Below the pieces are notes generated by a model, which saw only the letters and a program-made list of their open reading frames with translations, did no database searches and was not told the DNA's origin. Positions 36,006 through 47,038 of a DNA stretch of 54,439 nt are shown here, piece by piece; position 1 is the stretch's first letter, and each line of letters starts with the position of its first letter. The DNA is from Cylindrobasidium torrendii FP15055 ss-10 (lineage: Eukaryota; Basidiomycota; Agaricomycetes; Agaricales; Physalacriaceae), in the NCBI GenBank assembly GCA_000934385.1, contig KN880595.1:1-54439 (forward strand). Reading direction: 5' to 3'. The translations under genes and the position numbers were made by a program.

Positions 36006-37915
36006 CTATGCATAATCCAAGAACCCCTGCAATTTCCTTGCCACTCTGGGCGGGAACTTGAAGGCACTCAGCTTCGTCCCAAACGTCTTCACCACCCTTG
36101 CAATCCCTTCGCGGAACCCGTCCGCCTGCTCAACCAACATCACAACTGCCTTCTTCCTCTCCTCCTCTTCTTCCTCATTCGTTGCGGAAGGTAGGTCCCG
36201 CTGGTATGTCTCGATTTCATCGAGGAACGCGCACATGGCTTCGAGGATTTTGGGAATGTCGCGCTGAACAACGCCAAGCTGGTCATCGGTAAGTGATGCT
36301 GCAACAAGCGTCGACAGCGTGTTGACAACAAGAAGATCCAACTTGCGGTATGGCAAAAGGCTTTCGGCAACTCTGTCCTGACGTTCTCGAGTGTACCAAT
36401 GCCGGGTGGCCGCAACTGACGCCGGAGTGGGCACTGCAGGCTTGAAGCGTGACAAAGACACCGACGAAGCTTCTGATACCCTTTTTGCCAAAGCGTCTGG
36501 CATCTTCGCAAATGATTCCGGAAGATCGGCATTTGAGTCGCCCGCGAGATTGTCGATGAGCTGGCTCGCGCGACTGGGGCTATCTGACTTGAATACAGAT
36601 TGGCGAACCATCTTGACTGGTGTCGCTGTAATTTCCACCGGTTTGGGTACGGGCGGAGGGGCTACTATGGGCAACGGTGCCACCCCACGACGAACGAGGT
36701 GTTGGTAGTGATGTCCGAGCAGAAGCAAGGACTCCCGGCATAGTGTCGGCCACATAGCGGCGGTACTCATATTAGGTGCAAAGAATTTTTCCGCAGTGAG
36801 GTCAGCATACGCAAAGTGCTTGAAAACGTCGTCCGGGGATGTTATACCAGATACCAGTACATCGGCGGTGGCAATAGGTACCGGTTGGCAGACATACTCC
36901 TTGAATATGGCGTCGCAAAAATTCCACATCAAGCTCGTGAGCAATGAGAGGCACCATGCCCGCCATAGGAGAGGAAGATGCTTGAAGAGTAGGACAAAGG
37001 AGAACGATCCGCGCAGAAAGTGGGCAGTGAACGGTGTCAGCCACCAGAACAACATTTTGACCAACGGCGTTTGCAGAGAAATTCGGAGGGCCAAGCGTGC
37101 TATGAAGAAGACCGGCAGTGAAAGCATAACTGAGACGGTGGCTACCGCGGCCTCCACTAAGAGCATTGGAGAGATGGTCTCAGGCGCCAATTTCGTGTGT
37201 CCCCATATGAAAGTGAAGGAACCGTATCCAACATTGCGGACACTTTGCACGCAAGCAACAGTGACTTGAGACATGATGAGGAATAAGAGACGCCCATTGA
37301 GGTATAATGGGTGCTTCCTAGTAGATCGTTTAATGTATGTGGATTGCGTTGAATTGTTCGCACCTTGACTTGACGAAAATGTTCAAACGTGGATCCACGG
37401 ATTCAAGATGCTTCGAGAGTAGCACATAGGCCGCGGTCGCCAGAAATGCCGAAAGGGTGTATGTGGCAAGCGTCTTTCGCACGTCTCCGCGAGCCCATGC
37501 CTTCTGGACTGTCTTGGCAAAGGATGTTCCCTTCGTCAACTCGGCTAGACGAAGATCAGAATGGATAGTCGCGTGAAAAACGCGTCGACACACCTGTCAA
37601 ACACGTCTTATGCATTAACAATACAGGCAACGCAAGGCCTCCCCATAACGCAGCGGTGGCGAAGATCGTGAATGGTTGTACTGGCGTCCAAATAACCGTT
37701 TTCAACCCAACACCATCTTGTCCAACCAACTTTCCGACCGAAAGCAAAACGACTTGGATCCAAGCGAGAGCCAATGTGTAGCCAAACATGTTTGATTTTA
37801 GGCGTGTGCCCAGCACTTTTTTGACTGCCGGATCGAATGCGGTCGACGCCGGCGCAACCGTAGGCGCAGTCTTGGCCGACAGCGAGGACGGAATGGCGCG
37901 TATGCGCGTGCTCAT
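36006..37915 (-). CDS. ndc1: Nucleoporin Ndc1 (pore membrane / spindle pole anchoring)
   Basis: Three exons (37915-37594, 37544-37364, 37317-36006) encode 604 aa. The N-terminal half has about six hydrophobic spans, including NMFGYTLALAWIQVVLLSVG, FTIFATAALWGGLALPVLL, TLSAFLATAAYVLL, MLLVEAAVATVSVMLSLPVFF and LPLLWRAWCLSLLTSLMWNFCDAIF. The Asn/Phe after the last span and the soluble start SPDDVFKHFAYADL...AAMWPTLCRESLLLL match Ndc1 family landmarks (compare WTAISREC in animals). The C-terminal ~350 residues are cytosolic and partly disordered. Ndc1 anchors nuclear pore complexes, and in fungi the spindle pole body, in the nuclear envelope. It is start-to-start with the ABC transporter gene, only 122 bp apart. 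Confidence 0.82.
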
Positions 37916-38037
37916 CGTGGCGGAGGGCGAACTCGTGTTGGTCTGTGTTTGGCCGGGAAATCAGTGAGAAAGTAGCGAACGTGACGTCACACAATTTATC
38001 GGTGCTTTCGAAGACGCTCGCGTACAAACTGAACGCG
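37916..38037. promoter_or_regulatory. 122-bp bidirectional promoter with TGACGTCA palindrome
   Basis: Separates the Ndc1 and ABC transporter start codons. It contains the perfect CRE/ATF palindrome TGACGTCA at 37982-37989, 48 bp from the ABC ATG. With so little room it must serve both genes unless their UTRs overlap. bZIP binding is an inference from the motif. Confidence 0.6.
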
Positions 38038-40840
38038 ATGTGGAGGCCATCGCTGGCGCGGACCGCGACTTCGTGCATACGCTACAACAATGCCTTCCAC
38101 CGACCACACGGACGTTTGACACTCCACGCTGGTGCGCCGGCCACCTTGCGCGGACTAGTCCGTCAATACGCTACACAACCCAATGAGCCGGTCAAGACAG
38201 AGTCAAAGGCCGCCGAGGCTCCCAAATTCACGGTTTCTTCACTCCTGGGGCCATCATCCAAGACCACATCCTTTCGGAAGATCATAGGGCTAGCAAAACC
38301 CGAACGGAGACCGTTGACCATGGCGGTCGGCCTGCTCATGGTGTCCTCCTCAGTGTCGATGTCAATACCCTTCACAGTCGGAAAGTTGATAGACTTCTTC
38401 TCAACAACCACCCCAGTACGTGACATTAATCCACGGGCACGGACGCATACGCTGACATCTGTCAGCAAATCCCATTCGGTCTCTCCATCTGGCAGGCGTC
38501 CGGTCTCATCCTTACCGTCTTCACGGCTGGTGCTGTTGCTAATGCAGGGCGTGCGATGCTCATGAAAATGGCTGGTGTGTCCCCTCCCCGCTGCTAGTTA
38601 GCCAGAGTGCATCCTCATACGGCACCCAGGTCAGCGCATCGTTGCACGGCTACGGGAACAGACCTATGCGGCAGCACTACGGCAGGAGGTTGAGTTTGTT
38701 GAACGCAGCGAAGGAGACGTGATCAGTCGATTGGCCGTGGACACAAGCATTGTTGGGGAAAGGTATGCCAATAGCCGTGATTGGCGCGATTTGAACTAAA
38801 CGGGCGTCAAGCATAACACAGAACCTCTCCGATGGCCTTCGTGCAGTTGTCATGTCTGGTGTTGGCCGTGAGTGTGCTGACCGGCTCGTGCAATTCTCCC
38901 TGACCTCTTCCCAGTTGGCGCTATGTTCTATGTCTCTCCCACCTTGACTCTGCTCATGTTAGCGGTTGTACCTCCGGTCTCCCTTGGCGCAGTAAGTATC
39001 ATCATTACCTCGTGTATACCACCATTCACATAACAACTCAGGTTTTCTATGGTCGATACCTCAAAAAGTTGTCTTTGCAAACACAGGAAGCCGTAGGTGA
39101 AATGACCAAGGTCGCCAACGAATCCCTTGCCGCCCTACGCACAGTACAAGCCTTCAATGCACAACAACAAGAGGGTCAGAAGTTCCACCAGAAGGTTCTT
39201 GATGTTCTCACCCTTGCGAGGAGAGAGGCTGTTGCTAGTGGGATTTTCTTTGGAAGCACAGGCTGGAGTGGGAACGTTACGCTCCTAGCGCTGCTTGGTT
39301 ATGGTATGTATTTCGTTTTCAGTGTCTTGCCTGTTACTCATGACTCAGGTGGGACTCTTGTTTCTCGTGGTGACATATCTGTGGGAGACCTCACCAGTCT
39401 GCTACTCTATACGGTGTATGTAGGAAACGGTTTACAGATGATAACGTGCGCAACCAACTTTGACTTGCATCTTCTTCTTACATATCATTTCCAGGTCATT
39501 CTTTGTACGTATATCCTGTTCGGTGTTCGCAGTCGACCGACGCCCTTTAGACATCAATAATGCGTGGCATTGGTGCTGGCACCCGCATCTTTGAGCTCAT
39601 CGACAGGGATGCAATCATTCCGCACGAGGCCGGTAAACCAGTCGATCCATCCCACCGTGGCTCGCTCGTCTTTGAGAACGTACGCTTCGAGTACCCAAGC
39701 CGTAAAGGCGTTGAAATCCTCAAAGACTTGTCTCTCGACATCGGCGTTGGCGAGAGTGTTGCAGTGGTGTACTTTGTTCCTTTGGGGATTAAGACAATGG
39801 CTGACTAGTTCCTCAGCGGCAAGAGTGGAAGTGGAAAATCGTCTATCCAGGCTTTACTCTTGCGATATTATGATCCCGTGGAAGGACGAGTAACATACGG
39901 TGGCGAGGGTGATTGTTGTCGTGTTGTGGTGATACAGCTGCACTCATAAATATTTTGCAGATATTCGTGACTACACCGTCTCGTCTTGGCGGAGTCTCAT
40001 TGGTATCGTCCCTCAAGACCCCGTGCTCTTCACTGGCACTATCGCTTCCAATATCGCGTATGGTAACGATGAAGCAACACGCGAACAGATTGAAGATGCA
40101 GCACGAGAGGCAAATTGCGAGTTTATCTGGGGACTGCCAAAGGGCTTTGAAACCGAGAGTGCGTTGTCCATGCCTGCTCTTTGCCGCTTTTCACTTAAGC
40201 GCTGCACATAGTTGGCCGTATGAGCTTGAGTGGTGGCCAGCGCCAGCGCTTGGCCATTGCACGGGCACTGCTCAAGAAGCCTGCTATCCTTGCTCTGGAC
40301 GAAGCAACCAGGTAAGCGGTCCCATCAGTGAACCGATATGCAATACTCAAACAGTCTACCAGTGCACTCGACGCGACTTCTGAGCATCGCGTATGTTCAT
40401 GAATACTTGAGTACTTGCCTTCTAACCATCTATGCATAGGTGAACGATGCAATCAACAGGATCCTGCGCGGAAGGCAAACGACGTGTTTGTTTGTTGCCC
40501 ACCGATTGTCGACTATTGCGCGCGCAGAACGGATTGTTGTCCTTGAAGGTAGGAATCCCCTCTCTTTGAATGTGGACGACATTCTGACTTCTCGTAGATG
40601 GCAGAATAACAGAGTCTGGGACATATAGGCAGCTGGTGCGTTGCATTTGTCTTGACGCTATGCGTCGACTTATAGTATTTTTAGGTTAACAATCCGGATT
40701 CACGATTCCGTGCACTCATGGCGACACAACTCGATGCTGCTGCTACGCAGACATCACTGCCGCCCACAGAGGCTCTAGAGGAGGAGGAGGAGTTCGAGGA
40801 GGAGCCCGTCGAAGAGGATTTGCAGAAGCAGAGGGCGTAG
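38038..40840 (+). CDS. mdl1: Mitochondrial ABC half-transporter, Mdl1/ABCB10 type
   Basis: Sixteen exons encode 686 aa: 38038-38415, 38466-38574, 38630-38762, 38812-38867, 38915-38991, 39042-39303, 39349-39445, 39495-39504, 39551-39768, 39817-39908, 39961-40158, 40212-40311, 40363-40390, 40440-40548, 40598-40635 and 40685-40840. The N-terminus is Arg/Ser/Ala-rich without acids ([20 protein letters not shown]), a mitochondrial presequence. Then comes one six-span ABC membrane domain ([20 protein letters not shown] onward) and one nucleotide-binding domain: Walker [10 protein letters not shown] from 448, Q-loop VPQDPVLF, signature LSGGQRQR from about 549, Walker B ILALDEAT and switch VAHRLS. 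Mdl1 exports peptides from the matrix across the inner membrane. A highly acidic tail ([13 protein letters not shown]) ends the protein. Exon 8 is a 10-bp microexon. Confidence 0.93.
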
Positions 40841-41180
40841 ACATAGACACTGATTTATTGGGTAACCTGCGGACGCTCTTATCATCACACGACACTCATT
40901 GGCGTGTATAGCCAAGCATCCTATAGCTGTATAATTTTACTTTGTATCCTCTCGATGAAAGTTTGAAATGAGTAAGGACATGTACCGGCATTACGCCGGC
41001 CCGGCGTGCTGGGGTATCTCTCAACCAAGATCGCTCGGGGATGACGACGCGTTTTGCTCCCTACCTCCACCATTCTCCGTGTAACTTTCCAACGAGCAAA
41101 AATGGCTGAACAGTCAGTGCTGTTTCCCAACTTTCTGCCTCAAAAACAGTGTTGACTGAGGGAGTAGGCATGTTAATTGC
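40841..41180. other. Intergenic, ABC 3' region and Nudix promoter
   Basis: 340 bp. An ATG at 41102 opens MAEQSVLFPNF..., which resembles the start of a Nudix NPY1 protein. I could not join it to the gene downstream with a good splice. Confidence 0.4.
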
Positions 41181-42698
41181 ATGGGAGGCTCCCCTCTGAA
41201 TCGCCTATCCTGGCTACGTTCATCTCATGAATTTCTCAACGCCATCGTTGGACTCCCGACAACGAGATGGATTTTGTTCAACAATGGCTCGCCGCTCGCC
41301 GATGCCAAGCGCTCGCGCGTCGCCTATCTCAGCACGAAGGATGTCAAGCCCCTTCTTGGACCCACGCCATATTTCGGACAAGGCCAGCACGAAGGAAAGC
41401 TGTTGCTTCCAGACCAGAAGAACAACCATACAGAAGCTGCTCGCCATCTCAATGCACCCATCGTTTTCCTTGGATTGCATGAGAACACCGCAGGCCATGG
41501 CGCACTACCATCTTCCGACTTTGCAGACGCTGAGGCAGCCGTACAACACATTGACGGCGTTCCATACTTCTCCCTTGACGTTGCGCATCTCAACAAGACT
41601 TCGGACGAGCTCGACGCGTTTGTGAAGACTACAGATCTGGCGAAGGATGATGAAGCCAAGTTGAGATTTGTTGAGCCAAGAGGGTTCATTATGGGCTCAG
41701 ATGCATTCGCCGCCGCTGTACTTGCCCTGGGAAGGAGTATGGTCGATTGGAATTACAGAAACAAGGTGTGTGTCCTATCATCATCAATGCTGGACCTTCG
41801 GTTGACCAAAGACAGTTCTGTGCTGGGTGCGGATCGCCCGCCTATTCGTTGTGGGGTGGATGGAAGTTGTCGTGCTCGAGTAGCCTTCCTTGGGCAGCGC
41901 CTAGGGAGAAGCCATGTCCCACTGCGTGCGTGTTCAATGCCTATATCATCAAATGCCAAAACTGACTTTGTCTTGCAGTAAGGGCCTGAACAATTTCATG
42001 CATCCTCGCACCGACCCTGTCGTTATCATGATTGCCATCGACGAAACGGGCGACAAGATCCTACTCGGCCGCGGTGTGCGTTGCCTATGCATATACCTGG
42101 CGTGTTAGTAATCTCTTTTGCAGAAAAAGTATCCTGGCGCATTTTACTCAGCACTTGCTGGGTTCATGGAACCTGGTGAGACGTTTGAGGATTCTGTAAT
42201 ACGAGAGATGTGGGAGGAGGCAGGTGTCAAGGTCTGGGATGTCAAGTACCATTCGGGGCAGCCTTGGGTGCGTACGAAGCACCCTATCTTTCTTCTTATT
42301 AACCCTGACCCGCCCAGCCGTTCCCTGCGAACCTGATGGTTGGTTTTTATGCCAGGGCGGATGCCTCCCAGCCTATTCGTGTGGACCTAGATAACGAATT
42401 GGAAGGTGAGTGACTATGATCCAACTTGTAACGATGTCCAGCTTAACGGTGTCGGCGCGCAGATGCGCGATGGTATACACGCGAAGAAGTCCGCGCTGTG
42501 CTCAGCCACCCTCTGGGAGCTACCTTCACCAACCGCGACCAGAAGGCCATGACAGCCATAGCTGCTGGCGAAGAGATTTCCAAAGAGCTTGTCGAGGAGG
42601 ACCTCCCACCGTTCCGCTTACCGCCCACAACGGCTATTGCTGGTGTTCTGATTCGCGACTGGGTCGAGGGCAGAATTGGGTATACAGCAAAATTATAG
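41181..42698 (+). CDS. npy1: NADH pyrophosphatase (Nudix, NPY1/NUDT12 type), peroxisomal signal
   Basis: Six exons (41181-41765, 41816-41925, 41979-42075, 42124-42267, 42318-42405, 42463-42698) encode 419 aa from the ATG at 41181. The N-terminal domain begins GSPLNRLSWLRSSHEFLNAI. A zinc ribbon FCAGCGSPAYSLWGGW...SCSSS...KPCPT follows. The Nudix box is GFMEPGETFEDSVIREMWEEAG (GX5EX7REUXEEXGU). The SQPW of the SQPWPFPxxLM motif is completed across an intron. The enzyme cleaves NAD(P)H to reduced nicotinamide mononucleotide and AMP derivatives. The last three residues, AKL, fit the peroxisomal PTS1 consensus, matching the known location of NPY1. The true start may lie in an upstream exon (ATG 41102). 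Confidence 0.93.
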
Positions 42699-42767
42699 AA
42701 TTGTACCAATTATTACATGGAATCATGACAAACTAGATGTTACAAGAACTTGGGAGAGCACATATCG

Positions 42768-43849
42768 TCAGTCCGTGTCAATGTCGAAGGTTCCGTCGCG
42801 CCTCTTCACCTATAAAAAACCAGTGAGTATCAGACTTCCTGGATATATTATTGTCAAGGCAGACTCACGCACTGGTAGCGCAGACCAAAGAAGATAAGGA
42901 TTCGGTTGATGACAAGAGTATATTGGTCGTCAGCCTCGATAGCGATGCCATAGTCAGTGGCTAGTTCACGAGCAGCGCCGTCTAGTACACATACGGTCAG
43001 CTTAGTGAGGCATATGTCGAGGGCTCTTACATACCGTCCAGCTCTTGGAGGTCCGCAAGTGTCTTTGGAAAGTGGGTGCTGACCTCCCCAGAGTCCATGT
43101 AAAATGTGTTTAGGACGGGAGATGGCTTGTTCTGTGTGCGGCGGAGGAGACCATTTGCGCGCTTACTTTCACTAGGGCAATGCTGTTGAATAGAACGTAC
43201 TAAAGCAAATAGAAGACTGCGTACGCGTTGTGAAGGTTTCTGCGCTCTCGCGACAGCTCAAGCTTACGACCGTCGAGAGTACGTTGGGTTTCTTGGTTGA
43301 GGTGTTTGTCCGTGAGGTAAGCGGTAACCTCTTCATCGACAAGGCGGTCCAAGTCCTGGTTGACCTGTTCTTCGACTGTAACAAGAGTAAAAATGAAATT
43401 TGCGGACGAGGTCTTATCTAACGGGATGGAACTGACCTTCTTGCCTTAGCGATTCGATGGCGCATTCCTTCAACAGGTCCTCCAAAAGAACTGAATTTGG
43501 GTGAGTCAAAAAAAGGATAGCGCGTCCGGAAAATCACACCCTGTATAACATGGAGTTTGGCGTTGTGTTGAATGTCCTGCGTGGCCAGTAACTTTGCAGT
43601 GCTAACGGTTCACGTTCAGGTGAGTGTGGGTCGCACACGAGGACTACAAAAGCCTACTCTTCAATCTTCTTCTCGACGGCCTCGTGCTGGCCCGACGCCG
43701 TCACGGCGGACTCGATAAGGGCTTGGAAAGACTCCTACACACAGGTTATTCATCATTATCGACTGTTGCAGCCACGAAAGCTCAATCCTGCAGTGTCGAC
43801 ATACAGCGAGGCCCGATGCAGCAGGAGATATCGCATTGAAAACAGACAT
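42768..43849 (-). CDS. Unknown coiled-coil protein in nine small exons
   Basis: Exons 43849-43805, 43734-43658, 43601-43540, 43490-43437, 43375-43225, 43182-43167, 43131-43035, 42981-42869 and 42809-42768 total 657 bp, giving 218 aa. All eight introns (35-70 bp) have GT-AG ends and keep frame, including a 16-bp exon (43167-43182). The protein is mostly charged helix: ESFQALIESAVTAS, EEQVNQDLDRLVDEEVTAYL, TQRTLDGRKLELSRERRNLHNAIALVK. It then has a compact C-terminus (TFYMDSGEVSTHFPKTLADL; YTLVINRILIFFGLRYQC) ending FDIDTD. I do not recognise the family; a structural or chromatin/cytoskeletal subunit is conceivable. An in-frame ATG at 43912 would add 21 residues. It converges on the Nudix gene with 69 bp between stops. 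Confidence 0.75.
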
Positions 43850-44646
43850 CGTCGTATCAGCTTGAGGCGCAACAGACGACACGTTGTCTTTTCTATCGCC
43901 ACCAACCTTCATCAGAGTGAAGATGGGAGAGGGGAGAAAAGAATTGGTACATTAGGAGAGGCGGGGCAGCCATTTTATGTGGAGAGGATCAGTAGAGGAC
44001 CCCGGGCAGTCTGCGTAGACCAGGTAGTAGAAGTGGTCCAAGGGAATCTGCGAGCGGTCTTATGAACCTTCGTGAACAGTTGCAAGTATATACTGATATA
44101 GTCACGATCGTGGCGATAGAGCCTCGCCAGGACAACGTGGACCGTGCAACGACCGTGTGTTGCTCAGCTATAGACTCACTGAGCGGTTCTATCGTATGGG
44201 AAAGGGCAATTCTTTCCTGAATAATACGTACGCTTGTGAACCCAGGCATCTCTGTGGATGACCGCCCCAACTCGGCGCAATGTATCTATCACCTCGGGAG
44301 GGCTGCAGCACACATTCTTCTGCATTGATATATGCACAGCAGCGATGCATGGTCTCGTTCAAGCAGCGCTAAAGTGGCGACGGCAGATTTGATCACAGTA
44401 TGCGATCGAAACTGAATCAGCACAATGGCCTCGTACACGCTTGATAAATCCAGCAAGGACAACTGAAAAGCAGATTATATAATGTTAGAGCTAAAGAAAA
44501 TAGATGGCGCTAGCTGGTATCATATGGTACACACGCGAACAAAGTACGCGAAAAAAAGACAAACAAGAAGTGTACGAAAGTAAATACCGCAGAATAATCT
44601 AGCATTTGGCCACAACCGAAATCCAGCAAAAGTCCAAAGGAACATC
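43850..44646. other. Intergenic, no gene seen
   Basis: About 800 bp between two minus-strand genes; short open frames only. Confidence 0.5.
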
Positions 44647-44969
44647 CTAGCGCTTAGGATCCACATAAATAAGAAAAGACTCGTAGGGACGGACAGGGGG
44701 TCGGCCTTTGCGGGGCAGGCTCTCTTGAAGCTCGCCCCAGCTAGTATCGTGAGTGATTTGTTGATTCCGATGGTTCATCCATCCCTGGAGAGGATAACCC
44801 GCAAGCTCAGCAGGAAACGCCTTCTTCTCCGGGGCATAAACAACTTTGCCATCATCCGTGAGATGGTCTCCTCGCCGATTCCAGAACCCATGGCGCACAT
44901 GCCGGCGTTGTTGCTGTGCTTGCTGCTGCTGCTGGTATTGCTGTTGCTGCTGCTGCTGCCGTTGTTGAT

Positions 44970-45001
<32 letters not shown>

Positions 45002-46486
45002 TGTTGTTGTTGTTGCTGCTGCTGCTGAGTAAAGCTGTACGACAAATCACGCGGCGGTGATGGTAATGGGTTTGGTCGGCGCGGAGATGCCGACGAGTGT
45101 GGGGTGGTACTAGGAGTGTGCCGCATTGGCGAAGAAGCGGCGGACGTGGACGCAGACGACGTGCTTTGTGAAGCTGGGGAAGACGCCAGTGACCGCGGGG
45201 AGGGCGTTTTAGTAGACGCGCGGGGATGATTGTGGACAGCCGGAGGAGACATGGTCCTGGCGGCCGACGCACCACTCTCTGGGATAGAACTCAGCATAGA
45301 TGAGGGGGCCGTGTGCTGGCGCCCCAAGGCACGATTGCTAGAGGCAGATGCATCTACGTGGTTTCCGTCGAGTATGAGAGGACTGAGCATGGTCGTCGGT
45401 TCGTCCGACATGGGCGCGGTGGGCATGGATGAATGCCGTTTGAGCCCATTAGTGTTGGCGCTAGTGTTGAGATTTTGCATCCTTGCTGCAAGTTCAGCGT
45501 CGGCACCAGTCTGCGGTCGTACTCGAGAAGAGGTGGATGACTTGCGAGACGTGTGGTAGCTATCATGGCTATTTGACCGATGAGCAGCAGCCGAGGCGGA
45601 TGAAGAGTTGCGTTTGAGGGGACTATCAGTTCGATAGTGATCTGGTATTCGAACAACGTTTGCGGAGAACGTTGGACGAAGAGGCTGGTCTTGGTCATAT
45701 GAAGAAGACGGAGCAGCTGGACGGACTGAGGTAGTTGCCGGTGGTGGAGGCTGGCGCGAAGCTGCCGCGGAGGCCGATGACGATCCCGCTGCTGGGCCGT
45801 ATATTGGCCGTCCAGGCTCGCTCGAATGGTGGGATTGGCTTTGTGTGCGTTGATGGCGAGGCGCGGGGGTCGGAGAAGACGCAGCGGACGGCGCCACGGA
45901 TGACGGTCGGCGCGTGGGGGTTGCACCACGGGATTCTTGCAGAACGCGCTGGCCATATGCGTTGCGAAAGTCTGCGTTGATCATGCCCTCCTTGTCTTCC
46001 GACTCTACCAGGCCTCGTGGATTCCAGATCCAAGGGGTATGTGGTTCGTCTGGGCCGCCATCGTACAATTTATCTCTAAATCATAAAACCATCAGCGGCC
46101 AAAGCCGCCGTTTGGAAGTGGTACACGCACCTGGGAACCATCCCGGTTAAGTCCAGCGCATTCTCCTTTACTGGCAAAGCTAAGTACGTCTCGCTCGCAG
46201 GCTTGCTCGGTCTCTGGTACGGATTATGTTGTTGTTGCTGCTGCTGCTGTTGTTGTTGTTGAGCTTGTTGCGGCCATGCATTGCTGGGCACCCAGGGTGC
46301 GTAGCTGCCATTGGTTGCAGGTTGTTTGAAGGAGGCATTAAATTGCCAACGCCCCGCATTCCAGTCTTGCTGCTTCACATTGATGCCTTGGGGCATGGGC
46401 GGTGCGCCATTGAAGGGCGGATTCCATCCTGGAGGATATTGTTGGGGAGGAAATGCAGCGCGCGGTGGCTGCTGAGTCGCGTACAT
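44647..46486 (-). CDS. Unknown polyglutamine-rich protein
   Basis: Two exons (46486-46131, 46075-44647) with a 55-bp intron encode 594 aa. The N-terminus is Pro/Gln/Trp-rich (PPQQYPPGWNPPFNGAP, WNAGRWQFNASFKQP), followed by a first polyQ run and YLALPVKENALDLTGMVPRDKLYDGGPDEPHTPWIW. About 300 Ser/Pro/Ala-rich residues with basic SPxK/R-like sites come next, then a long polyQ tract. A folded-looking end follows (HGFWNRRGDHLTDDGKVVYAP, FPAELAGYPLQGWMNH, RPYESFLIYVDPKR). Conserved blocks at both termini around disordered repeats suggest a real basidiomycete protein, perhaps a transcription or RNA cofactor. I recognise no family. Confidence 0.75.
44907..45029. repeat. CAG/CAA-type repeat (polyQ tract)
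   Basis: Interrupted CTG/TTG units on the plus strand encode more than 30 Gln, with a few Tyr/Arg/Ala interruptions, in the minus-strand gene. Confidence 0.9.
46227..46262. repeat. Second polyQ-encoding repeat
   Basis: Twelve or so GTT/GCT units on the plus strand, encoding polyQ near the N-terminus of the same gene. Confidence 0.85.
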
Positions 46487-46640
46487 CGGGGCTAATGTCT
46501 GTTAGTCTTTCTGGGCGGACACGAGGCAAAGCAGGACGTACAGTCTACAACCCAGATTCAACCAGTTAAAGTGAGTTTGTGTAACCGAGATCGATCAAAG
46601 GGAAATGGAAGCAAATGGGCAAGACGGCTGCCAGCGGCGT

Positions 46641-46650
46641 CCTTATATAG
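46641..46650 (-). promoter_or_regulatory. TATA-like box of the polyQ gene
   Basis: Reads CTATATAAGG on the minus strand, about 155 bp upstream of the ATG at 46486. Confidence 0.45.
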
Positions 46651-47038
46651 GCTATGGCTTTCTGTGGCTCTTTCTCAAATAATGTGGCGCCTCTGACTGT
46701 GCTTCTGCCTCGAATCATCCAGTAATTGTGTTTGGAGTAACGCCAGAGTGCCGCCGGACAGACACGGACGACGTGACTAGCGCTGAATATGATGGTCGAG
46801 AAAAAGCATGGCTTAGGACTCTCCCGCGGAATCTTTGCAGCGCATTACTCAGCAGGCACACTTAGCCAAGCGCGCGCAAGCATGCGCCACACTTGCAATA
46901 AAACGTTTCCACACTCAAAAGACTGCACTGCAGCCTGCTTACGCGTGTGTACGGTCATCTGACGTTCTACCGATTCCCTGTACAGAGTAATATTGCTTTT
47001 CATCTAGTAGTACACACATACTGTAAATGTACATGACC
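46651..47038. other. Intergenic, no gene seen
   Basis: Promoter-side DNA of the polyQ gene and 3' region of the membrane-protein gene. No recognised site. Confidence 0.45.

Noticed and set aside
41102..41150. MAEQSVLFPNF... as first exon of the Nudix gene
   Set aside because: It looks plausible as protein, but no GT-AG pair joins it in frame to 41181, so it was not included.
44725..45060. Plus-strand open frame with a long polyleucine run
   Set aside because: It is the antisense reading of the CAG tract of the minus-strand polyQ gene.
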